From contig CAZYGI010000040.1 in the NCBI GenBank assembly GCA_964647255.1, positions 1 to 35,583 of the forward strand: 35,583 bases of DNA, given 5' to 3'. Both the position numbers and the translations under genes were made by a program. This document shows positions 28,915 through 35,583 of the stretch, in pieces. The stretch comes from CAWJEL01 sp964647255. Its GTDB lineage: Bacteria > Chloroflexota > Anaerolineae > CG2-30-64-16. How positions within the stretch are numbered: the stretch's first letter is position 1; the number at the start of each line of letters is the position of its first letter. The notes beneath the pieces were generated by a model, which was not told the origin of the DNA, did not search any database, and saw nothing but the letters and a program-made list of their open reading frames with translations.

Positions 28915-30872
28915 CGACCGATCCGCTGCTGGACGGGATTTTTGTCCCCGAGCCGACGCCCACGCCCCAGCCGGCGCCCGTGGCTGTGGATGAAATCTTT
29001 GTCCCTGAGCCGACGCCCGCGCCGCCGGACGAGATCTTCGTGCCCGAACCGGCGCCCGCGGTCGAGCCCGCGCCGGCGCCCGCGCCGCCGGATGAGATCT
29101 TCGTGCCCGAACCGGCGCCCGCGGTCGAGCCCNNNNNNNNNNNNNNNNNNNNNNNNNNNNNNNNNNNNNNNNNNNNNNNNNNNNNNNNNNNNNNNNNNNN
29201 NNNNNNNNNNNNNNNNNNNNNNNNNNNNNNNNTCGTGCCCGAACCGGCGCCCGCGGTCGAGCCCCAGCCGATGCCCGCGCCGCCGGATGAGATCTTCGTG
29301 CCCGAACCGGCGCCCGCGGTCGAGCCCCAGCCGATGCCCGCGCCGCCGGACGAGATCTTTGTGCCCGAACCGGCGCCCGCGGTCGAACCGGAGCCGGCGC
29401 CCGAAGCGCCGGAGGGCCAGGTGCGGGCGTTCTGGGTGGATGCGTTCCATGCGGGCATCAAGACACCGGAGCAGGTGGCGCAGCTCGTTTGGGACGTGCA
29501 GGCGGCCAACGCCAACACGATCATTGCCCAGGTGCGGCGCCGCGGCGACGCGCTCTACAACCGGACGCTTGAGCCGCGCGCGGCCGAGCTGCGCGGCCGG
29601 CCGGATTTCGATCCGCTGGCGAGCCTGATCGAGGCCGCGCACGCCGCGACGCCGGCCATCGAGGTGCACGCGTGGATTGCGGTGGCGCCGGTCGCCGCGG
29701 TCGCCGCGCCTCCGCCGGATCCTCAGCACATCTACCACAGCCACGGCCCAGCCGCGGCCGGCGATGCGCTGTGGCTGTCGGCGGCCGAGGATGGCTCGCT
29801 GGTCTCGGAGGACACCTACCTGCTTGACCTGGGGCATCCGGCGGCGTGCCAGCACATCGTGGACGTGGCGCTGAGCCTGGTGCGCAACTATGACCTCGAT
29901 GGCCTGCACCTGGACCGGGTGCGCTACGGCGGGCCGCAGTTCGGCTACAACCCGGTCAGCGTCGCCCGGTTCCGCGCCGCCAACGCGGGCGGCGGCGGCG
30001 CGGCGGCGGGCGGCTCCGCAAGCCGGCCGGCCTCGACCGACCCGGCCTGGCAGCAGTGGCGCCGGGATCAGGTGACGCACCTGGTGCGCCAGATTTACCT
30101 TGAGGCCATCAGCCTGAAGCCGCAGATCAAGGTGAGCGCGGCGACGGTGCCGTGGGGCGCCGGCCCGACAAGCGACGAGGAATGGCGCCGCGGGAGCGCG
30201 ATGACCGGCGTGTACCAGGATTGGCTTGGCTGGCTCCGCGAAGGGATCGTGGACATGGTCCTGCCGATGAACTACGATCGGGAGGCGGATGCCCGGCAGC
30301 GGCAGTGGTTCGACCGCTGGATCGAATGGGAAAAGGATCACCGCGCGGGCCGGCACCTGGTGATCGGCCTGGGTGCGTTCCTGAACGAGGCCGGCGAGAC
30401 GGTGGCGCAGGCGCGGCGGGCGCTCGCACCGTCCGCGGGGGGCGAGCCGAGCCAGGGCGTCTGCTTCTACTCCTACGCCGCCACGAACAGCCGCGGCTTG
30501 CCGCTGGACGCGTTCGCCGCCGCGCTGGCGGGCAGCGATCCGGCCGGTGACGCGCCGCTCTTCGGCCGGCCGGCGCCCGCGCCCCGGATGCCGTGGAAGG
30601 CGCAGCCCACCGCTGGCAGCCTCAAAGGGTTCGTGCGCAACCCCGACGGCACGCCGGGCGATGGCCTGGCAGTGACGCTGGACGGCCCGTCGCAGCGCAC
30701 GGTGACGGCCTCGGGCGCCGGGTTCTACGGCGCGACCGGGCTGGCGCCGGGCGTCTACACCGTGACCGTGGCGCGGCAGGGGCAGACCGTCGCGTTCGTG
30801 CAGGCAACGGTGCAGACCGGCCGGGTCACGACGGTGGATATCGGCCCCATCTTTTCAAGCGACGTGGCCTAG
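28911..30872 (+). CDS. GHL10-type glycoside-hydrolase-like protein with DEIFVPEP repeats (interrupted by an assembly gap)
   Basis: An open frame spanning a 100-N gap (29133-29232); real length is unknown. The N-terminus consists of repeats of DEIFVPEPAPAVEPxPxPAPP (21 residues, 63 bp), preceded by shorter versions. The main domain begins at GQVRAFWVDAFHAGIKTPEQV and has NANTIIAQVRRRGDALY, EVHAWIAVAP, LDGLHLDRVRYGG and VDMVLPMNYDRE, matching the GHL10 family of TIM-barrel glycoside-hydrolase-like proteins. The C-terminal ~90 residues (SLKGFVRNPDGTPGDGLAVTLDGP..VTASGAGFYGATGLAPGVYTVTV) resemble a carboxypeptidase-regulatory-like beta-sandwich. No signal peptide is visible before the repeats, which is odd for a cell-wall-active family. 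It is coupled to the gene upstream by ATGA. Confidence 0.8.
   Translation: MTTDPLLDGIFVPEPTPTPQPAPVAVDEIFVPEPTPAPPDEIFVPEPAPAVEPAPAPAPPDEIFVPEPAPAVEPXXXXXXXXXXXXXXXXXXXXXXXXXXXXXXXXXXVPEPAPAVEPQPMPAPPDEIFVPEPAPAVEPQPMPAPPDEIFVPEPAPAVEPEPAPEAPEGQVRAFWVDAFHAGIKTPEQVAQLVWDVQAANANTIIAQVRRRGDALYNRTLEPRAAELRGRPDFDPLASLIEAAHAATPAIEVHAWIAVAPVAAVAAPPPDPQHIYHSHGPAAAGDALWLSAAEDGSLVSEDTYLLDLGHPAACQHIVDVALSLVRNYDLDGLHLDRVRYGGPQFGYNPVSVARFRAANAGGGGAAAGGSASRPASTDPAWQQWRRDQVTHLVRQIYLEAISLKPQIKVSAATVPWGAGPTSDEEWRRGSAMTGVYQDWLGWLREGIVDMVLPMNYDREADARQRQWFDRWIEWEKDHRAGRHLVIGLGAFLNEAGETVAQARRALAPSAGGEPSQGVCFYSYAATNSRGLPLDAFAAALAGSDPAGDAPLFGRPAPAPRMPWKAQPTAGSLKGFVRNPDGTPGDGLAVTLDGPSQRTVTASGAGFYGATGLAPGVYTVTVARQGQTVAFVQATVQTGRVTTVDIGPIFSSDVA
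28921..29402 (+). repeat. Coding 63-bp tandem repeat with an assembly gap
   Basis: Copies of a unit encoding DEIFVPEPAPAVEP plus a Pro/Ala/Gln/Met linker surround the N block. Post-gap copies are nearly identical at DNA level, and the copies before it are more variable (13, 19 and 21 residues). The sequence tcgtgcccg falls at 29101 and 29233, 132 bases apart, which is not a multiple of 63, so the gap size is unlikely to reflect true copy number. Confidence 0.9.
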
Positions 30873-30988
30873 CACCTCGCCATGTTTGATCTTGTTGGAT
30901 CGTAGTAACGACTTCAGTCGTTTGTCGCTGACCAAAAAGCGACTAAAGTCGCCACTACGACTCCTCAAATTCTTGATGGCGAGGTACG
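30871..30988. repeat. Palindromic repeat element, copy 1
   Basis: About 118 bases forming an imperfect overall palindrome. The outer ends are cacctcgcca and tggcgaggt; inside, tcgtagtaacgacttcagtcg (30900-30920) mirrors 30939-30960. The GHL10 stop codon overlaps the first bases. It is of MITE/REP type; no coding capacity. A related copy follows. Confidence 0.7.
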
Positions 30989-31110
30989 AGCACCTCGCCA
31001 CGTTGATCTTGATGGATCGTAGTAACGATCGCGAAGCATCCCGTGGGACTTCTTTCGTTCGTCGCCGACCGAGAAGCGACTGAAGTCCCACGACCAGCCA
31101 TCGCATTTTC
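30989..31110. repeat. Palindromic repeat element, copy 2 (diverged)
   Basis: Begins agcacctcgcca like copy 1, then ttgatcttgatggatcgtagtaacga, then an altered core (gggacttc / gaagtccc) and agcgactgaagt. The right end is not clearly conserved. The junction with copy 1 is an inverted repeat, tggcgaggt (30977-30985) and acctcgcca (30992-31000). Confidence 0.65.
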
Positions 31111-31125
31111 TGTGACGAGGGATCG

Positions 31126-32601
31126 GTGCGCAACAAACGGATCGCGCTCGTTTCGCTCCTGCTCCTGTTGATGATCCTGGGCGGGTTCCTGCGCTTCCAT
31201 CGGATCTCGTTCCAGTCGCTCTGGAGCGACGAGATTTCCACCTGGTATCGCACGCGGTATCCGACCCCGGCAGCCGTCATCGAGCTCGGCGCGCGGCCCG
31301 ATGGGCATCCGCCGGGCTATCATCTCCTGATGTACTTCTTCCTGCATCGGTTCGGGAGCAACGAACTCACGCTGCGTTTCCCCTCGGCGGTCGCCGGCAT
31401 CCTCTGCATCCCGGCGATGTTCGCCCTGGGCCGCGTCTTCTTCTCGACGGAGGCGGGGGCGTACGCCGCGGCGCTGACCGCAGTGATGTGGTGCACGGTG
31501 TACTACAGCCAGGAGGCCCGCGCTAACTCGCTGCTGGTCCTCTTCAGCGCGCTGAGCTCGGCGCTCTGGTTCGAGATCATGCGCCGGTTGCAGCGCGGCG
31601 AGCGGCGCAGGCTGCTGCCGCTGCTTGCGCCGGGCTATGTGCTGGCCGCGGCCGCGGCCGCGTATTTGCACTATTTCGGCTTGTTTCTGATCGCCTTCCA
31701 GGGGTTCTACGCGTTCGTCGCGTTCCTGCGGCGCCGCCCGGCGCTGATCGCCGTGCTCCTGGTGTACGCCGGGTTCCTGCTCCTCTATCTGCCGTGGCTG
31801 CCGGAAACCTATCGTGACATGACGGGGTACGCGATCTCGTACAAGCCGCCGACCCTGCGCTCGCTGCTGGATTACGGGTGGTTCCTCTACGATTACTCGT
31901 CCCGGTTCCTGGCGCTGGCGGGCGCCGGCTTCCTCTTTGTGCTTTGGAAGGATGTTCGTGCGCTGCTGCGCGGACCCCGCAAGCCGCTCGGCGACTATCT
32001 GCTGGACCCGACCGTGACGTTGGTGCTGTGGCTGGTGCTGCCGGTGCTGTTTGCGTTCGCCAAGTCGCTGGTGTCGCGGCCGGTGTTCATCGCCCGCAAC
32101 CTGATCATCTGTCTGCCCGCGGCGTATCTGCTCTCGGCGCGCGCGCTGGCGCTGCTGCCGCTGCGCATCCGGTGGCGCTCGGCCGCGGCCATCTTGTTGT
32201 GCGGCGCGCTGCTCTACCAGTTGATCGTGCCGATGGACTACTACGGCAGGCCGACGAAGCAGCAGTTCCGTGAGGCCGCGCAATACGTGATTGACCGCGA
32301 CCCCGCGGTAGGCGATGCCAGCTTACTGGGGTTTGCCTGGACGCCGGAGCATCTGAATTTTTACTTCGAGCGGCTCGGCTCGCCGCTGCGGGTGGGCCAG
32401 GTGCTCGGGCTGGAGGAGGAGATCCCGCAGCTTGAAGCCTACCTGGACCGGGAACGCCCCCGGCGCCTGTGGTATATCGCCGCACACCGGGTCCCGGAGC
32501 AGGGTTTCCTGGATGCGCTGGCGGGTCGCATGACCCTGGTGGATAAGCACAGCTTCATCGGCGCAACCGTGTGGCTGTGGGCCGCGCCCGCCGCGCCGTA
32601 A
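31126..32601 (+). CDS. Polytopic membrane glycosyltransferase (GT39/PMT-like)
   Basis: 491 residues with about ten membrane helices. After helix 1, SLWSDEISTWYRTRYP carries the Asp-Glu pair that is catalytic in GT-C enzymes such as PMT and ArnT. GHPPGYHLLMYF and YYSQEARANSLLVL are further family motifs. The C-terminal ~110 residues form a soluble domain. It would transfer a sugar from a polyprenyl-phosphate donor at the outer face of the membrane. Start GTG at 31126 with GAGGGA upstream. A second glycosyltransferase-like gene follows after 36 bases on the same strand, suggesting shared envelope glycan synthesis. Confidence 0.88.
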   Translation: MRNKRIALVSLLLLLMILGGFLRFHRISFQSLWSDEISTWYRTRYPTPAAVIELGARPDGHPPGYHLLMYFFLHRFGSNELTLRFPSAVAGILCIPAMFALGRVFFSTEAGAYAAALTAVMWCTVYYSQEARANSLLVLFSALSSALWFEIMRRLQRGERRRLLPLLAPGYVLAAAAAAYLHYFGLFLIAFQGFYAFVAFLRRRPALIAVLLVYAGFLLLYLPWLPETYRDMTGYAISYKPPTLRSLLDYGWFLYDYSSRFLALAGAGFLFVLWKDVRALLRGPRKPLGDYLLDPTVTLVLWLVLPVLFAFAKSLVSRPVFIARNLIICLPAAYLLSARALALLPLRIRWRSAAAILLCGALLYQLIVPMDYYGRPTKQQFREAAQYVIDRDPAVGDASLLGFAWTPEHLNFYFERLGSPLRVGQVLGLEEEIPQLEAYLDRERPRRLWYIAAHRVPEQGFLDALAGRMTLVDKHSFIGATVWLWAAPAAP

Positions 32602-32637
32602 AGCGGCTGCCAGGACGGCAGCGGGAACCCTTGCGCG

Positions 32638-34359
32638 ATGCAGACCCAACTGAACTCCCTCACCCACTCTCTCGGCGCCTTCGGGAGGCGATGCCTGGCC
32701 GTGGCCGGCGCCCGGGACGCGCGCGCGAGCGTGAAGCGTGCGCTCCTTGCGGCGGCCGTGCTCGGCCTCTGGCTGGCGCTGGTGATCTTCACCGCGACGC
32801 GGCATGAGTTCTGGCGTGACGAGGTGCGCGCCCTGTCGCTGGCCCGCGCCGCGGCCTCGCCGGTGGACCTGTACGGCCTGACCCAGTACGAGGGGCACCC
32901 GGTCCTGTGGTTCCTGCTGCTCTATATCGGCAAGTCCGTCGCAGACATCCCGCTCGTGCTGCCGGTGATCAGCATCGCGGCGGCCTTCGCGGCGGTCGCA
33001 ATCTTCATGTACGAATCGCCGTATCCGTTCTGGCTGAAGTGCCTGTTCGTCTTCGGCGGCTTGCCGCTGTACGAGTACGCCGTCATGGCGCGGAACTACG
33101 GCATCAGCATGCTGCTCCTGTTCACGGCCGCCGTGGCCTACCGGGCGCGTGACCGGCACGGATGGCTGTTGGCGGTCGTGCTGGCGCTGCTGGCGAACAC
33201 GAACGCGCATTCAGCGATCCTGGCGTGTCTGATCGCGGGGCTTTGGGCCTGGGACCTGGCGCGGCGGCACAGGGCCGCGGCCGGCGGCGCGCGACGCCTG
33301 CGCCGTTACCTGCCGTTTGTCGTCGTGCTGGCCGGCGTGGCCCTGTGCGCAACCTGGGCGCTGCCGCGCGAGAACACGATCCTGACGTCGGTCGGCCAGG
33401 GGGTCAGCCCGGCGAAGCTGGCCGGCGCCCTGTTCTACGCCGTGCTGCGGCCGGATATCACCTTCGCCCGCCTCCTGCCGGCATGGCTGCCTTTCTGGGT
33501 GGCTGCACCGATCTTCTTTCTCGCGGTGGCGGGCCTCGCGGCGCGGCCCGATCTCTTCCTGGCAGCCTTCACCGCCCAGGTCGCTTTCGGCGTTTTCTTC
33601 CGGGTCGCCCAGCGCGGGGTGCTGCGGCACCAGGGGCTGTATCTGATGTTCCTGGTCTTTCTTTACTGGCTTCTCATCGAGTTCTTCGGTGAAGCAGCCC
33701 TGCGCCGGGAGAAGCCGGGGGATGTTCGCTCTGGCATTGAGGCTTCAGCCGGTCTTCTGGGATCACCGGCGCGGCAGGCTGAAGCAGCAGCGCCCCTGCG
33801 AAGAGCCTGGGCCCGCATCGGCCCACCGCTTTTCCGAGCCGGCCTCTACGGTGCGCTGGCGATCCTGCTCCTGGGCGGGCTGGTTGAGGCGAAGAGCCTT
33901 CTGCAAGAGGATCTGACCCAGGCGCGAAGCTCGAGCCGGGCCTTCGGCGCGTTCCTGGATGCGTCGAGCGCCTATCACAACGCGATCATCGTGCCCGAGC
34001 CCGACTATCTGCTTGAATCGCTGCCGTACTATGCCCGGAACAGGCTCTATTTCCCGCGCGAGCGACGCTTCGGCACCACGACCACCTGGACGACCGCAGC
34101 AAGCACGCGGCTTTCCCTCGGCGAGCTGCTGGCGGCGGCGCGCGCTGTGCGGGCGGAGACGGGCCAACCCGTCCTGGTGGTGATCGGGCACCGGGATTTC
34201 GATCAAGCGCCGGCCGGCGAGAGGAAGTTCTCCTACGGCAAGGTCTTCACCTGGGATGCCGCGCAGCTTGCGGACCTGAACGCCTCGGCCGCGCTCGTCG
34301 CGGACTTCGAATCGGCGACGACCGACGAAAACTACCGCGTCTATGCCCTGCTGCGGTGA
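32638..34359 (+). CDS. Polytopic membrane glycosyltransferase-like protein
   Basis: 573 residues, about ten helices. Following helix 1, HEFWRDEVRALSLAR holds the Asp-Glu pair, and TQYEGHPVLWFLLLYIG matches the next GT-C loop. A soluble tail of about 170 residues (from ~420) has no recognised fold. Ribosome site before the ATG at 32638 is weak, so a later start is possible. The protein is related in plan but not in close sequence to the preceding gene. Function would be transfer of a lipid-linked sugar; acceptor unknown. No nucleotide-sugar or polyprenyl-phosphate synthase lies nearby. Confidence 0.82.
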   Translation: MQTQLNSLTHSLGAFGRRCLAVAGARDARASVKRALLAAAVLGLWLALVIFTATRHEFWRDEVRALSLARAAASPVDLYGLTQYEGHPVLWFLLLYIGKSVADIPLVLPVISIAAAFAAVAIFMYESPYPFWLKCLFVFGGLPLYEYAVMARNYGISMLLLFTAAVAYRARDRHGWLLAVVLALLANTNAHSAILACLIAGLWAWDLARRHRAAAGGARRLRRYLPFVVVLAGVALCATWALPRENTILTSVGQGVSPAKLAGALFYAVLRPDITFARLLPAWLPFWVAAPIFFLAVAGLAARPDLFLAAFTAQVAFGVFFRVAQRGVLRHQGLYLMFLVFLYWLLIEFFGEAALRREKPGDVRSGIEASAGLLGSPARQAEAAAPLRRAWARIGPPLFRAGLYGALAILLLGGLVEAKSLLQEDLTQARSSSRAFGAFLDASSAYHNAIIVPEPDYLLESLPYYARNRLYFPRERRFGTTTTWTTAASTRLSLGELLAAARAVRAETGQPVLVVIGHRDFDQAPAGERKFSYGKVFTWDAAQLADLNASAALVADFESATTDENYRVYALLR

Positions 34360-34377
34360 GCCGCACTCCATCGGAAC

Positions 34378-34397
34378 ACCGTGGCGCTGATCACGGT
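34378..34397 (+). terminator. Possible terminator between convergent genes
   Basis: Arms accgtg (34378-34383) and cacggt (34392-34397) with an 8-base loop, followed by ttc, 19 bases after the glycosyltransferase stop. The stem is short and the T-run minimal. The rest of the gap to 34521 shows nothing. Confidence 0.3.
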
Positions 34398-34521
34398 TTC
34401 GCCCGCCGTGCTGACCTCCGCCCAGCTTGCGCACGTGATCCCGTTCTGCTCCGCCATATCCCACACGGACTGCGTTCATGACATGGCGCCCTCGCGCGCA
34501 GTGGCTGGACGCGGAGTGATG

Positions 34522-35520
<999 letters not shown>

Positions 35521-35529
35521 GTTCGCCTC

Positions 35530-35558
35530 TTGACAGCAAATGGGTGCTGACCTACAAT
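35530..35558 (+). promoter_or_regulatory. Strong outward promoter next to the integrase gene (Pc-like)
   Basis: TTGACA (35530-35535), 17 bases, TACAAT (35553-35558): perfect -35, five of six at -10. It starts 10 bases upstream of the integrase ATG and points away from the gene, off the end of the window. Cassette promoters (Pc) drive genes in that orientation. The integrase's own promoter on the minus strand must overlap it. Confidence 0.7.
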
Positions 35559-35583
35559 ACGGTCGCTGCCAAACAAGATTGCA

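Noticed and set aside
29133..29232. 100-N stretch as a biological feature
   Set aside because: It is an assembly gap of placeholder size inside a repeat.
28921..29402. CRISPR array
   Set aside because: The repeat is contiguous, has a 63-base coding period and no spacers.
28497..30356. Long open frame on the minus strand opposite the GHL10 gene, with repeats rich in Arg, Gly and His
   Set aside because: It is the complement of the DEIFVPEP repeat and barrel gene, has no ribosome site and no recognisable domain; high GC keeps it open.

Overview
The window looks like a chromosomal contig from a GC-rich member of the Chloroflexota, probably Anaerolineae-like. This is an inference from gene content, with no marker gene or database search behind it. 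Supporting signs are an alternative complex III cluster next to cytochrome bd genes, lipoproteins with long Ala/Pro/Thr linkers, an exported protein carrying a 'TYLPLI' motif after the signal peptide, and heptanucleotide intergenic repeats. A run of 100 N marks an assembly gap at 29133-29232, inside a coding repeat.

Layout. (1) Positions 1-3200, minus strand: an Rrf2-type regulator, cydA, cydB and the start of a CydD-like exporter gene, with a near-consensus promoter upstream of the regulator. Together they make a quinol oxidase of the cytochrome bd type and part of its assembly exporter. (2) 3332-4561: a polytopic glycosyltransferase-like membrane protein. (3) 4717-17624, minus strand: an alpha-galactoside (melibiose/raffinose-type) locus. 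In order of transcription it holds a one-protein sensor (cytoplasmic sugar-binding domain, GAF, histidine kinase, AraC HTH), a small receiver-like protein whose phospho-site is Glu, two ABC permeases, a sugar-binding lipoprotein, a GH4 alpha-galactosidase, a GH36 alpha-galactosidase, galT and galK. Sugar would be imported, cleaved to galactose, and passed through the Leloir pathway. No transporter ATPase, galE or galM is present. (4) 17740-25205, minus strand: a cytochrome c, ActA, ActB as two separate proteins, ActC, ActD, ActE and a diheme cytochrome c, closed by a terminator. This is an alternative complex III that oxidises quinol and reduces c-type cytochromes. ActF and a heme-copper oxidase are not seen here. 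(5) 25318-28339, minus strand: a patatin-like lipase, a secreted protein, an HD-domain protein and a SanA/YdcF-type membrane protein. (6) 28406-34359, plus strand: a consensus promoter, a small DUF3052-like protein translationally coupled to a GHL10-type protein with a DEIFVPEP repeat, a pair of palindromic repeat elements, and two polytopic glycosyltransferase-like proteins. (7) 34522-35583: an integron-type integrase on the minus strand. A strong promoter points away from it, off the end of the window, where a cassette array would be expected.

The most unusual items are the fused sugar sensor with its phospho-site-lacking receiver partner, the integrase with its outward promoter, the split ActB, and several non-coding repeat families. 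Promoter and start-site calls rest on reading the sequence by eye.
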